Shown here: positions 11,500 to 21,365 of the stretch, piece after piece
Layout: every line of letters starts with the position of its first letter
How positions within the stretch are numbered: the stretch's first letter is position 1
NCBI GenBank assembly: GCA_024449915.1
Contig: JAMZAV010005052.1
Coordinates: 1-64,000, forward strand
Origin: Sweltsa coloradensis
Lineage: Eukaryota > Arthropoda > Insecta > Plecoptera > Chloroperlidae
Length of the DNA: 64,000 bases
Direction: 5' to 3'
The notes under the pieces: generated by a model
What the model saw: the letters and a program-made list of their open reading frames with translations, nothing else
Database searches by the model: none
What the model was told of the DNA's origin: nothing
Made by a program: the position numbers and the translations under genes

Positions 11500-12170
11500 C
11501 AGCGCACAGGGACCACCCGGTCGGGAATATCATTTTTGGGGGCTTCATCGTTGAGGCGAACTGCTATGTTGTGCAGAACAGCGCATGCACAAATGATGGA
11601 AACTGCGCGCTCTGGTCTTCGAGCCATACCTTTCTTTAAACATAGCAGCCGCCTTTTCCCCACCTTCGGATGCAGCACTAAACGTTGTACCGTTCTTCTG
11701 CCAAGTTCGGGGGTTCAATAGTGGTATCAATAAGTACGGTAAACACGGTAGCCACTGTTTCCGACGAGACAGCCGGTGAGCAAACCCCGTTCATGTTCCG
11801 CCTTGACACCACTATTTTCGCAGACCTGCGCTTCGTGAGTGCTTCCTGGCCAACGAGCCACAACATCCAATAGTTCACCCCGGGGTCCGCAGACCACCTG
11901 GACATTTAGAAAGAAAAAACGTTTCCTGTTTCGATAAACTTCTCCAAATGCCCCGCCACGGTTCTCTATTGCGAAATGTGTGCAATCTATCACATGCAGT
12001 GGCTCCCGAGAAGCCCCTATCATAAAAGAAAGCAGTCGGTTTGCTTGGGCATAGGTCCCCGTATGCTCGGCAATGATGTTAAAAAATCCTGTACAACAAC
12101 CTGCTGACGGTGGGTTGGCTCACGTGCCGAAGATCATCAATGATGGTATATGGAAGTAATAAAAATCAAT
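11500..12170 (-). pseudogene. PIF/Harbinger transposase pseudogene (HARBI1-like)
   Basis: Pieces in several minus-strand frames line up in family order: a helix-turn-helix (HVSQPTVSRLLYRI, near 12120-12160), HVIDCTHFAIEN with the first catalytic Asp, YRNRKRFFFLNVQVVC, VARWPGSTHEA, LLTGCLVGNSGY (where the family has GD-GY, so the second Asp is replaced by Asn), and near 11560-11600 the terminal SIICACAVLHNIAV. Frame changes near 11900, 11730 and 11660 break the gene. Intact Harbinger transposases pair with a Myb/SANT protein; two such relics lie at 20.0 and 28.6 kb but belong to no demonstrable single element. Confidence 0.8.
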
Positions 12171-12954
12171 CTGGAATAATCTGGATATAAATTCTCAATC
12201 ACTTAAACCACATGTGTGCTATTTAGCCTTCGGCGTGAATTATTTCTTAAACCCGACCTGCACATGGGAAACCATGCCTTACCATTTGCCGAAATTGCAC
12301 GATTTTTGGGAATGTTATTTGATAAAAAGTTTTTCGTGGGAGCCCCATATCCAGCAGCTACGAACCCAAATGTTTTAAAAGCTTTAAATATTCTACGAGT
12401 GCTAAGCAATACTAATTGGGGAGCTGATCGTACTACCTTGTTACATCTTTTATCGCTCCCTCATCCACTCCAAATTAGATTTTGCCAGTTTTATTTATGA
12501 TTCGGCTAGGCCTTCTTATACTAAGACTTTGGATACAGTTCACCACACCGGGATAAGACTATCCACAGGAGCTTTTTTGTACGAGCCCTATTCCCAGTCT
12601 TCTATGTGAGTCTGCAGAACCATCTTTGCCCTCTAGAAGAAAGTACCTAATGCTTAATTTTATTGCCTCATTAAAGGTTCCCTACAAACCCCGCCTTAAA
12701 AAGCAGTTTTTGACCCTCCATTTCAAAATCGGTATGAAGTTCACATGAAGGCCTCAAGACCAGTGGGCATCCACTCCCTGGAATTACTGCAAGCCCTAAA
12801 CATAACTCTTCCCCTTGTTTTCTACAAATCAAATGGGGCAATCCCACCTTGGACACTTAATTAACCCTGTGCATAACACAGCTGACAAAATATAAAAAGG
12901 CAACCACATCAAACACACAATATCAAGCACTTTTCAACGAAATCCGATTCAACT

Positions 12955-13575
12955 ACAAAGATTTCAAAAATATTTTTACAGACGGTTCCAAAACTAACAA
13001 TACAGTTGGCTCTGCCTTTACAACGGAGAGCAACAACTTCAGTTTTAAACTCCATTCCATATACAGCGTCTACAATGCGAACTGTTTGCAATTCTACAAA
13101 GTCTCCTGTTTGCCCTTGATAACAAGGACTTTCCAAATTCTTAGTGTGCACGGATTCTTTAAGTTCCCTAGAGGCTATTTGCCAAATTTACACTACACAC
13201 CCATTAGTTAGTAAAATACACCTTATACTGTCCAAACTTGGTGCAAAACAAAAATCAATAGTTTTTTGTTGGGTGCCAGGCCATTCTGGTATTTTAGGAA
13301 ATGATCTCGCCGACCAAAGTGCCAAAGAAGCTAGTAACAAAGAACAAATTGATTGCCAATTAGTCGTAACGCCTGATCTTAAAGCATTATTTAAACTTAA
13401 ACTTAAAGAAAAATGGTGCAAAGAATGGCATATCATGCAAAATAATAAGCTTCGCGAAATAAAAGGCGATGTAACACCTTGGATCTCTTCAAGGAGCTCT
13501 TCTCTGACGCGAAGAGGTTGTTCTGGGCCCGTCTACGCATTGGACACACACATCTCACTCAAGGATACCTTTTAA
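12955..13575 (+). pseudogene. RNase H domain of the LINE
   Basis: RNase H type 1 fold in two pieces. FTDGSK (first Asp) lies near 12977; the expected Glu of the SVYNAE motif reads Asn. CTDSLSSL (second Asp) starts the longer open frame from 13144, followed by FCWVPGHSGILGNDLADQSAKEA with the last Asp. The enzyme would degrade the RNA of the RNA-DNA hybrid during element replication. The frame change between 13080 and 13144 and loss of the Glu mark it as dead. Confidence 0.75.
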
Positions 13576-13810
13576 AAAGGTGAAGACCCACCCCCTGTGG
13601 CAGTGTGGTGAGATTTTAACTGTTAAGCACATTTTAGTAGAATGTCCTCAACACATGGACGAGAGGGAATGATTTTAAACTAAACCTAATTTAAAAGAAA
13701 TTTTATCTGATGAATCTGAGAACATAACCAAAAGTTTTTAAATACCTGAAATCAAAAACAGCTGTAAAAAATAAGATTTAAAAATTACATGCCATTATAT
13801 AAGAGAATAC

Positions 13811-13840
13811 GGGCACTGATAACCTTAGTGTTGTGTGCCC
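13811..13840 (+). other. LINE 3' stem-loop (type C, copy 1)
   Basis: GGGCAC and GTGCCC pair perfectly around an 18-nt loop just before the (AACT)n tail. The same hairpin occurs at 24990, 36227 and 54832. Confidence 0.6.
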
Positions 13841-13883
13841 TTAAACCCTAATAACTAAATAACTAACTAACTAACTAACTAAA

Positions 13884-14329
13884 TCGAGAATTAACCTTCT
13901 GAACAGTAAGGAAATTTCTGCTGCCTTTGTCGTATGTGTGTGCACCCTGTCTTTTCTAGAACTTCGTTAACCTTTTGTGGTCCTGTTTTCCTCCATCCTC
14001 TTGGAATAGCAAGCGAGATCGGGAGCGGGTTAAATCAAGTAAAGACAAGCACTGATGTTAAGTATAACACTAAAGGTTTATTAACTGAGATAAATGAAGT
14101 AGATACAGAAGTTTCCTTTAGGACGCGCGGGATTGCATCTATCTAGGTCGGGTTGCTGGAACGGAAGTCGGAGAGAGCCACGTTATAGAGGTATTTTAGA
14201 ATAAGAAACACCAACTAAACAAGTTGTGCACGATTACACCCACGGGTGACGCCAGGGGTTCAACAAGGCTGATTCAGACAACATTTCAATATAAGTGAAA
14301 TTATTATGTGTACTCTGGGTTTTTGGATG
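13884..14329. other. No gene recognised
   Basis: Unique-looking sequence between the LINE tail and a SINE. No supported gene or RNA. Confidence 0.4.
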
Positions 14330-14625
14330 GATCATCATCATTCCCCTTCCCTTTGGGCTACCCCCCGTCGGCGACGGCAATGACAACACGGGGCGGATGA
14401 TGACAAAGACGAAGACTACCACGACGTGGGGGAACTCCTGCCCTCCCCATACGCTTGTCGCTGGCTTTGACCAGCACAGGCCTGTCGCGTCTCCCCTTAC
14501 ATTCCTCCCCTTTGGGAAAAAAGTATCATGGTGGTAACTCATACTTATAGAAATTGTTTTATCTTGGAGGCGCAAATAAACTTAGATGTTAGTGCGCCCT
14601 AAAACTACAAAAACTAAAAACGAAA
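14330..14625 (+). repeat. GC-rich SINE family, copy 1, tail type B
   Basis: Shares the GC-rich body of the main SINE family of this window (GACAACACGG, CGACGTGGGGGAAC, CTTGTCGCTGG and GACCAGCACAGGCC words) but, after about 14500, continues into a different tail that ends in a GGCGCA...TGCGCC hairpin and AAACTA repeats instead of the usual GTCTC hairpin. Confidence 0.7.
14569..14598 (+). other. SINE 3' stem-loop (type B, copy 1)
   Basis: GGCGCA and TGCGCC form a perfect 6-bp stem, followed by CTAAAACTA repeats. A second copy is at 18743-18772 with GGCGC/GCGCC pairing. Confidence 0.55.
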
Positions 14626-14699
14626 CTAATTTAATTATTGTACACATAATATTATTTTTGTATTTCATCTTTTATCTTTGTAAACGGTATTTTAATTGA

Positions 14700-14905
14700 C
14701 GAAACCTCCAACAGCTACGAACCAAGTGTTTAAAAGCCTTAACATCCTACGAGTGCTCAGCAATACTAATTGGGGAGCTGATCGTACAACCATGTTACAT
14801 CTTCATTGCTCCCTTGTCCGCTCTAAGTTGGATTTTGCTAGTTTTATTTATGATTCGGCTAGACCTTCTTATATCAAAACGTTGGATACAGTTCACCACA
14901 CCTTC
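14700..14905 (+). pseudogene. LINE reverse transcriptase C-terminal fragment
   Basis: Encodes SLNILRVLSNTNWGADRTTML, SLVRSKLDFASFIYDSARPSYIKTLDTVHHT, the same segment as the I-like LINE at 12.4 kb. It is better preserved here (SKLDF and the YIKTLD part are in frame). The match stops abruptly at about 14905, where the sequence switches to the LTR-like repeat that is also found at 16.0 kb. Confidence 0.75.
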
Positions 14906-15065
14906 TTACAGGGCCTCCACAGTACAGGGAGTTAGCTTCTATTGCTGCAAGGCTTGGCTGCTGTGTCTCGCAAACATTGTGTTTAATGTTTGTGAACTTT
15001 AGGGGTTTTTCTGTTCTGTCCAGACTGGAATGTTTAGTTTTCTCTTTTTTCTGCCCTGCTTAGAA
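14905..15065 (+). repeat. LTR-like repeat R3, fragment
   Basis: Begins GGGCCTCCACAGTAC and runs through TTAGCTTCT, TTTAATGTTTGT, TTCTGTCCAGACTGGAA. The same words in the same order occur at 16018-16200, 31210-31320 and 32810-33170. Confidence 0.6.
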
Positions 15066-15690
15066 GAAAGATTCCTGTCAACGAACCCCCACAGCTTTGA
15101 GCACTAAGTTCTTATAGTGTCAGTGGTGAAAGTTCCACTTTCGATTTTGGTCAAGGTATAGTTTTGGGGCAAGATCGAAGAGCGCGAGCGGTTTCTTTCA
15201 AATCTTCATGAATAGGGTTTTCCCATCATGTACTTGTCAAGGTAAAATAAGGCAAATGATTGCTTCGGCTGCCGTCAAAAATTTGTGTTTTTTCTGCTAA
15301 AGACTCTGAAACATACTTTCAACCCTTCGGTAGGCCGGGTCAGGTAATACTTTGTTTGTGTGATGCGTTGATGGACTGTCGATGTTTTTATCCCGTTGGT
15401 GACAGTAGTAGGAAACCCGTGTCCATGCAAACCCCCTGAGAAGCTCTTTTGAAGAAGTTAAGTGGGCGGGGTGATCTTCGTGAATAGGGCTCTAGAATGT
15501 GCTCTTCCAAGTGGCCCCAAAAATATAATACCTAAAAGTTTGATTGATTTGCATCTGTTGAGAAGTACATTATTTAATGTTTACGGTGTATTCTAATTTA
15601 ATTGGAAGCGTTGAATTGGGAGAAACGGATATAACTACATTTGCTAGGCCACTGTATCTATTTACAAGCATTTCTTTTGAAGTGAAGTGC
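15066..15690. other. No gene recognised
   Basis: No supported gene on either strand. Confidence 0.4.
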
Positions 15691-16290
15691 ACCGTGTTAT
15701 CCAAAATAACAGTAAAATCCCTGAAAATGTGATATTTGTGACAATATAGTGTCGTTACGATGAGCCTCACTGCATATCTTGTTATATTACTGACAACCCA
15801 CAACCAATTAACACACCTAAAAGCCCATGTGCCTCAGTCATCAACACGTTTTGTAAAACGTTAATGCATTTGGCGTGCAGTTTCGATATGACCTCGCCGC
15901 CCCGCACCTTTTGACTATTACCTGCACGCTCACAGCAGAGAGCCTCGCCTCGCAGTCGGTCTGTTGTTCTTGTCCCAGGCGGAAGTGTTTTGTCCGCGCT
16001 CTTCGCTCTGGTCTCATTGGGCCTCCACAGTACATGGAGTTAGCTTCTGTTGCTGCTGTATGTGTTGCTTGTTCAAGTCTGCTGTGTCCTTGTTCTCATT
16101 CATCATTTTGTTTAATGTTTGTTCACTTCAGGAGGTTGTCTGTCTGTCCTGACTGGAAGGTTTTCTTTTGTCTCTTTATTCTGTCCCTCTTTTCAGGGAA
16201 GCGCTCATCATCTTAGTATTGTGCCCCGTTTGTTCCGTCCGTACAACCCGAGGGTTGATGCTCAGAAAGTGTTAGGTTCAGGTTCACTAT
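15691..16290 (+). repeat. LTR-like repeat R3, longest copy
   Basis: A ~600-bp dispersed repeat running from AGTAAAATCCCTGAA, through GATGAGCCTCACT, GATATGACCTCGCCGCCCCGCACC, CTCGCAGTCGGTC and CCTCCACAGTAC to GCGCCCCGTTTGTTCCGTCC-like sequence. Related copies lie at 31130-31450, 32470-33180 and, for its first part, 59400-59560. Length, lack of coding capacity and the presence of two direct copies around an integrase relic at 32.2 kb suggest a long terminal repeat. Confidence 0.5.
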
Positions 16291-16520
16291 GGTAAGAAAC
16301 TTAACACACAACAAGGGTGCCTGGTTTTTGTGTCCAAGGCATCTGCATTATTTCTTCAGCCATTTTCTTTTGTAGTCAATTACATTTTTTACATGTATCT
16401 ATTCTCGGGTAGTAGAAGTTATAATTTAAAAAATTCGAGTTAAAAATATCGAAAGTAAAAGTCGTATGTTACTTTAGGCTTCACTTTCGGACCGGCTTTC
16501 AATGCAATAAATGTTTCAAT

Positions 16521-16703
16521 CTAAAACTTCTCCAGATAAAGCTCATGCAGATAATATTGTTTAATATTATTTTTCCCGCTATAGTGTGGAGAGTGCTTCG
16601 GAAAGCTTCTAATGTATGCTTCAACATTTGCATTGATGTGTTTACTTATCCGATTTGGTCTAGTGTTGTGGTTGCCTCTTTTATCTTGTGGTCCACTGAC
16701 CAA
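16521..16703 (-). pseudogene. N-terminal fragment of a transposase-like family
   Basis: Reads KRGNHNTRPNRISKHI, then SFPKHSPHYS and KQYYLHELYLEKF. This is the RGxHxxRP...FPxxxSHY.R...YL signature at the start of the same uncharacterised transposase-like family whose C-terminal HKFxxSGHSF...DW module is at 8.4-8.9 kb. The two pieces are 7.7 kb apart on the same strand and need not belong to one element. Confidence 0.5.
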
Positions 16704-16747
16704 ACATAAACCCCACAGGCTCTGTGAGTGTTCAGTTGTGTGTTCAG

Positions 16748-16771
16748 TGTGTGTGTGTGTGTGAGTGTGTG
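16748..16771. repeat. (GT)n microsatellite
   Basis: Run of GT units interrupted once, at the downstream edge of the zinc-finger fragment. Confidence 0.8.
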
Positions 16772-17012
16772 AACATCAAACTGACAAGTAAAGTTATGAT
16801 GCCCACGACGTCCTTTATATAAAGCGATGAATTTAACAAACTGTGAACTTTCTTCCTGTTCTTTCCTTATTTTGAACAAACCAAAATCATCAAATTCTTT
16901 GAAAACAATTTCAACAGTACAATTCAACATTACAATCATGGTCATCTGTAAGATGTTTAACCATAGCTGTACGGTGATAAAATTCTTTAGAGCAATCTTC
17001 AAATAGACAACA
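16765..17012 (-). pseudogene. C2H2 zinc-finger protein fragment (transposon-type)
   Basis: Near 16940-17010 the minus strand reads ACCLFEDCSKEFYHRTAMVKHL, a C2H2 finger, in one frame, and then, in a shifted frame, FKEFDDFGLFKIRKEQEESS, FVKFIALYKG and GHHNFTCQFD. Finger plus F..FxxFxxxKxxEE plus HxxFxC is seen upstream of MULE-like and related transposases in invertebrates. The coding sense dissolves into a GT repeat at about 16748-16770. I cannot say which superfamily it came from. Confidence 0.45.
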
Positions 17013-17091
17013 TGCCTTATTTAACTTGCCCTGCCCACATATTTCTTTTGCTTTAAGTATGAATTCTTATTTTGATAAGTGCTGTTGCAAG

Positions 17092-17958
17092 CTAAGCAAG
17101 TACGAGGGTACTGGATTGCAGATCCTGCACGTGCAGTGTGCCCACGCCCCAAACAGAAGCTTGCGTGAGGTTGGTGACGGTGGGCGTGGGCGATGCAAGC
17201 CACCCTCCCACCGCGGTGCCGATAACGTCCGTTTCCCGTGGCACGCCACCAGTCTCAACCACATCGGTGTGAGTGGTTCCGAGAGGTGACACTGGTCGTA
17301 GTGCGCGACCACACGACTCTATTGTCGACGACGGGAGGTGTTGCACGGCGGGTGGCGGTGTCTGAGGGCGTTTGCACTTTTTGGCGTTTCGTGTGTCAAT
17401 ATCGTTCAAATCCAGCGCTCCTCCCTTGACCACCTGCCGCAGGTGGTGAAATGAAATGCTGCACGACGACGACAACGAATCTGCGTCGTCGTCGTCGTCG
17501 TTGTCGTCGGCGTCGTCAGAGGAGGAGGAGGAATATGAGCACTCGGCAACGTTATCTCCCTCTGCTGCAGCGGTGCCATTGTTTGGCATTCCCAGAGACA
17601 CGGTGGCAGATTCGCCCACCTCGACATGACCTACGCCCAGTACCGCCGTTGGTTGTTGGACTCTTGTGCGCGCCAACATTGTCCCCGCGGCCAACGGTGA
17701 CCAGGTGTCTAAACTGCTGCGCGCATGACCACGCGGCAACGTTGCCACCACGTCCAATGGTGGCCAATAGTGGAAACGACTAGGCTTTTTTACACTGGCG
17801 AGTTCCGCTATGGGGAGCGGTTGCCCAATAGCCGGGGCAATGTCCGCCGTTGGTGCAGTATCGGAAGATGGTTGTGTTGAGTGTGCAACGTTGTCTACCG
17901 CCGACACACTACCCGGCGATGGAGTAATGCCCGTTACACTTGGGTGACGCCACGACAT
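17092..17958 (-). CDS. Unknown intronless acidic/Ser-rich protein
   Basis: The longest open frame not assignable to a transposon. The frame is open from 18087 to the stop at 17092 (331 codons). I prefer the Met at 17958 (288 codons) because a TATA box at 18092-18098 predicts transcription from about 18065, after the first Met, and because the 17958 ATG has A at -3. The protein begins MSWRHPSVTG, is Ser/Thr/Pro/Ala-rich, and carries a Ser5-Asp/Asn acidic tract (SSSSSDDADDNDDDDDAD) near its middle followed by a Cys/Ser patch. No domain, signal peptide or membrane segment is seen. Absence of introns and a TATA-headed compact unit would fit a gene of viral or retroposed origin, but this is inference. 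GC content above that of the neighbours lowers the chance of stops, so a spurious frame is possible. Confidence 0.4.
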   Translation of the reverse strand: MSWRHPSVTGITPSPGSVSAVDNVAHSTQPSSDTAPTADIAPAIGQPLPIAELASVKKPSRFHYWPPLDVVATLPRGHARSSLDTWSPLAAGTMLARTRVQQPTAVLGVGHVEVGESATVSLGMPNNGTAAAEGDNVAECSYSSSSSDDADDNDDDDDADSLSSSCSISFHHLRQVVKGGALDLNDIDTRNAKKCKRPQTPPPAVQHLPSSTIESCGRALRPVSPLGTTHTDVVETGGVPRETDVIGTAVGGWLASPTPTVTNLTQASVWGVGTLHVQDLQSSTLVLA

Positions 17959-18091
17959 TTTGTCTTTTTCTACGGTTATGCACACTGTGGACGGAAACAA
18001 ACGGTTGTTTAGAGTAGAATTTTCACCTATGGGGATGGTGATGTGTAATAAGATTTCATTGACAAAGGTGTACGTCGCATGCAACACATCG

Positions 18092-18098
18092 TTTTATA
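18092..18098 (-). promoter_or_regulatory. Candidate TATA box
   Basis: TATAAAA on the minus strand, about 130 bases upstream of the preferred ATG at 17958 and about 25-30 bases upstream of a predicted start of transcription near 18065. Confidence 0.4.
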
Positions 18099-18259
18099 GT
18101 TTTGAGTCGCCATCTGCGTCGCAATTAATTGTCACCCGAGTGCATTGTTATGTTTGTTGTTGGTTGGCCGAGTGCGACGCATATTTCGATAAACTGTTGG
18201 TGGTTTGTGAGATATATTTCAATATTAAATTATACAATGTGGTGTGGAAATAAACTCGT

Positions 18260-18600
18260 TGCAATTGTATAGCTGTCAAGGGCGGTAATGGTTAAACAGT
18301 GTTGCTACAGTAGGATGCTACTTTGCAATGATGCATAATTATAATGTACATAATATACGCACAATACATTGACAAATTTATCATACATGCAATACATTTC
18401 AATGGTGTCAACTTATGCTTTATTTTGCGCAGAGTGAGAAGTTTGACTGTGTTTGCATGTTGTGGAGTGCAGTGGTGTTGGTGGTAAATTTACGTGCTTT
18501 CTCTCATTTGGCGGGCAGCATGGGGTCTGGGGCGAAACTTGGTTAGTTTCATGGTTAACTTTTATTTGATTGCCCGCATAATGTCACAATACTGCAACAA
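18260..18600. other. No gene recognised
   Basis: AT-rich spacer with no supported feature. Confidence 0.4.
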
Positions 18601-18619
18601 AAACCTCCTTTCTCTTGTG

Positions 18620-18800
18620 GCTTGTGGCTGGTTCTGACCAGCGCAGGCTTGTCGTCCCCCCGCGTCTCCCCTGACGTTCCTCCCCTTGGAAAGGTGTGTA
18701 CACGGTGTTAACTCATACATATAGAAATTGTTTTATATTGGAGGCGCGAATAATCTTAGCTGGTAAAGCGCCCTAAAACTACTAAAACTAATATCAATCA
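18620..18800 (+). repeat. GC-rich SINE family, copy 2, tail type B
   Basis: A 5'-truncated copy: it starts within the GGCTTGTGGCTGG part of the body, keeps GACCAGCGCAGGC and CCCCCGCGTC words, then carries the same type B tail as the copy at 14.3 kb, with AACTCATAC, TATAGAAATTG, the GGCGC hairpin and CTAAAACTA repeats. Confidence 0.7.
18743..18772 (+). other. SINE 3' stem-loop (type B, copy 2)
   Basis: GGCGC pairs with GCGCC across a 20-nt loop; loop bases differ from copy 1 while the stem is kept. Confidence 0.5.
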
Positions 18801-19089
18801 ACTTGAGATATTGCAACAGAACTAGGCCTAAAACAATGCCAAACAAGGACGCGAAACATCAACGGTGACAGAAGCAAGCGTTCACGCCTACATGTAACAA
18901 TATTGCCAGATGCGAATCTTTAACTAGGGACAGATCTCGACGGTATTGCAAGATTATGTCGAGCTAATTTTGAACCATTAGGATACAGATTATCCCCAGT
19001 TTCTTTCCACTACAAGTAGACATCTTCTTTCTTGTCAAGTTTTTTTAGTAAACAATCTGTTTAACATGGCATAAGTATGATCATGTTGT

Positions 19090-19420
19090 ATGACTTAATC
19101 TGACTCAGTCACCAGATCTTCGTCTTCATACAATATATTATCATTTGAGTGATGACCGATATGTAGCGAGTTAAAAACATTGATATTGCGTTTCTTTGTA
19201 CTTGAAACATGTAAAATTAATGTTTCCCGTGCTAATTTTAGCCCATTTATTTCATGATGTACCAACAAACGTTTATATGCAGTTTCAAATTGCAGTGCAC
19301 TTGGTTGTTGTTGAAACCACCCTGGCTACGAATCGCACTCAAAAAATCTCCAAGTGGTCTTGGCTGAATTTGTAAGCCAATAAATACTTCAGTTGAGGTT
19401 TCTCACAATTTACTAAGGTA
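19090..19420 (-). pseudogene. P-element/THAP9-like transposase C-terminus
   Basis: Minus-strand frames read LKYLLAYKFSQDHLEIFF, then (after a shift) SAIRSQGGFNNN, then SALQFETAYKRLLVHHEI and, to a stop near 19097, EDEDLVTESD. KFSQDHLE.FF...R..GG.NNNP...QF...YK.LL is the hallmark of P-superfamily transposases, including THAP9. At least two frameshifts are present and the THAP and catalytic parts are not seen, so only the C-terminal part remains. Confidence 0.75.
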
Positions 19421-20009
19421 GAAAACATTCTCCGGTAGCTTCTTGAGCAAACAAGAAAGCCAAGGATCCCGGTCTTCAGTTACTTTCTATTATAAGCTGC
19501 CCTCCAACTCAGGATGTCTTCAGAGACATGATATAGACGTCACATTCTTGCTGCTACAAAACTGGTAGAAAATCTCGGCCCTTGAAGAGCCAGCACCGAT
19601 GCCCAAGTTCATGTTTACGCCAGGTGTTGCACTGAATGGGTGAATGCCTACATTACCAAGGAACTGAAAAGAAAAGGGAGAAATTGGATTACTTGGGGAT
19701 ACGGGAGAAGTAACTGGTTTGTTCCGAAGCCAGGTGGATGAAGTGTATCCAATTCCACATTAAAAACACTCAGTTTTTTGTTTATTATACATATTTGAGT
19801 TGTGTTGTCTCAATGTAGCTTCTGTTGTGGGTACGTCGTCATCCGTTTGAGCATCAATAATGGTTAGATACTCTAGACGAGCCTTGGCAGCATTGTAGGT
19901 CACTGCCATAAATTTCACCCAATTAGTTTTTCACCCAATTAGGCCTAGGCCCAGGCCTATTTAACCTACAATATCAGATGTTGTTCAAAAAATACCAAAA
20001 CCCACTTAC

Positions 20010-20201
20010 TGTATTGTGGGTTCTTGTTGTAGCTGACACAGCGTTGACAGCGTCGAGGACCTGCTCCCAAGCTCGCTCCTTATGGTTCGCAGTTATTGTA
20101 GTGGAGAATTCCCCGTTTATTATGTTCACTACTGTCATGTATTCCCGTGCCAGCACAAACTCTTCCTTGTTAGTGAAATTAACGGTACGGGGCCTCGTCA
20201 C
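20010..20201 (-). CDS. Myb/SANT-like domain exon
   Basis: From the Met at 20201 the frame reads MTRPRTVNFTNKEEFVLAREY, IINGEFSTTIT, KERAWEQVLDAVNAVSATTRT. This is the Myb/SANT-like DNA-binding domain found in NAIF1-type and Harbinger-associated proteins (R..NFT..E...LV, K...W..I...VNA). The frame loses the family's last helix and a GTAAGT donor follows at 20004-20009, so it is probably a first exon. Further minus-strand coding sense (AAKARLEYLTIIDAQTDDDVP) near 19800-19900 could be the next exon. It may belong to a Harbinger-type element; none with TIRs was found around it. Confidence 0.6.
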
Positions 20202-20377
20202 TTTCGCGTGTTAATCCATATTATTTATTTAGAAGCACTTACTTTAAACCATATGAACAATAACAATGAACCTTCGTAGATCAGAGATCATATTAGATCA
20301 TATTCAGCTATTACTTGGATGATTGTAGATTAACAAAATTTATTTTTCAGCTTCCGATAAACTTTTTTTTTTCTTTC

Positions 20378-20725
20378 AGCTCCCGACATCAAAGTCCAAC
20401 TCGCAACCTTCTCGTGGTTTGGCCCGTGAGTAGGGGGTAGTTTACTCCCTGAAACTAATGGCGAGCTCTGGGTCGTCGTCGGGGTTCCTTCCTCCTCCCT
20501 TTGACTACCTCCGTGACGGCGACGACAATGACAACACGGACAGATGATGACACAGACGGAGACGACCATGACGTGGGGGAACCCCAGCCCTCCCCATACG
20601 CTTGTGGCTGGTTCTGACCAGCACAAGCCTGTCCACCCTTTGTCCCCCGCGTCGTCCCTTACGTCCCTCCCTTCGTCTCGATTAGCCAAGTTGCATAAAT
20701 ATGAGACGTTAAGCAATGTCCAATC
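20378..20725 (+). repeat. GC-rich SINE, copy 3, full length, tail A
   Basis: First of four copies in a cluster. Head with AACTCGCAACCTTCTCGTGG and GGCCCGTGA, body with GGCGAGCTCTGGGTCGTCG, GACAACACGGACGG, GACCACGACGTGGGG and GACCAGCACA, then tail A: CGTCTCGATTAGCC ... ATGAGACGTTAAGC and AATC repeats. No internal Pol III promoter that I can identify confidently. Confidence 0.85.
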
Positions 20726-20741
20726 AATCAGCTCCCGACAA

Positions 20742-21024
20742 ACTAGGGCCATCAAATTCCAACTCGCAACCTTCTCGTGGTTTGGCCCGTGATTAGGGGA
20801 GTTTTTCTCCCTGAAACTAATGGCGAGCTCTGGGTCATCGTCGTGGAACTTTCCCCTTCCCTTTGACTATCTCCCCGACGGAGACGACAATGGCAACACG
20901 GACGGATGATGACACAGACGGAGACGACCACGACGTGGGGGAACCCCTGCCCTCCCCATACGCTTGTGGCTGGTTCTGAGCAGCAAAGGCCTGTCCACCC
21001 CTTTGTCCCCCCGCGTCATCCCAG
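20742..21024 (+). repeat. GC-rich SINE, copy 4, tail missing
   Basis: Same head and body, but stops at CCGCGTCATCCC and runs directly into the head of the next copy (CAGGGCCTTCAAATTCC). The tail A segment is absent, so copies 4 and 5 are joined body-to-head. Confidence 0.8.
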
Positions 21025-21365
21025 GGCCTTCAAATTCCAAATCGACACCTTTTCGCGGTTTGGCCCGTGAATAGGGGAGTTTCACTCCCTGAAACTAATG
21101 GCGAGCTCTGGGTCGTCGTCGGGGAACCCCTTCCCTTTGACTACCTCCCCGATGGCGACGACAAAGACAACACGGGACGGATGATGACACAGACGGAGAC
21201 GACCACGACGTGGGGGAACCCCTGCCCTCCCCATATGCTTGTGGCTGGTTCTGACCAGCACAGGCCTGTCCACCCCTTGTCCCCCCGCGTCATCCCTAAC
21301 GTCCCTCCCTTCGTCTCGATTAGCCAAGTTGCATAAATATGAGACGTTGAGCAATATCCAGTCAA
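21025..21365 (+). repeat. GC-rich SINE, copy 5, full length, tail A
   Basis: Complete head, body and tail A with intact CGTCTC/GAGACG stem; ends in AGTCAAAT. Confidence 0.8.

Larger units (their letters stand above)
12195..13883 (+). mobile_element. 3' part of an RNase H-bearing LINE (I/R1-like)
   Basis: The 3' portion of a LINE, truncated at the 5' end within the reverse transcriptase. Order: thumb region (RFLGMLFDKKF, LNILRVLSNTNWGADRTTLL, near 12290-12440), KTLDTVHHTGIRLSTGAF (12520-12570), RNase H (FTDGSK near 12977 through GNDLADQSAK near 13310), a C-terminal Cys/His region that is decayed here, a 3' UTR with a hairpin at 13811-13840 and an (AACT)n tail. Several frameshifts make it inactive. 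A second copy of its 3' end lies at 24.2 kb and a third fragment at 14.7 kb. RNase H in a LINE points to the I/R1 group or relatives. Confidence 0.8.

Noticed and set aside
17451..17783. Arg/Cys-rich plus-strand frame of 110 codons
   Set aside because: Antisense shadow of the acidic minus-strand frame; its Arg run is the complement of the GTC repeats coding Asp.
21082..21354. Open frames of 70-140 codons on the minus strand at each SINE copy
   Set aside because: Every GC-rich SINE gives the same antisense frame (VSYLCNLANRDEGRDV). It is repeat sequence, not a gene family.
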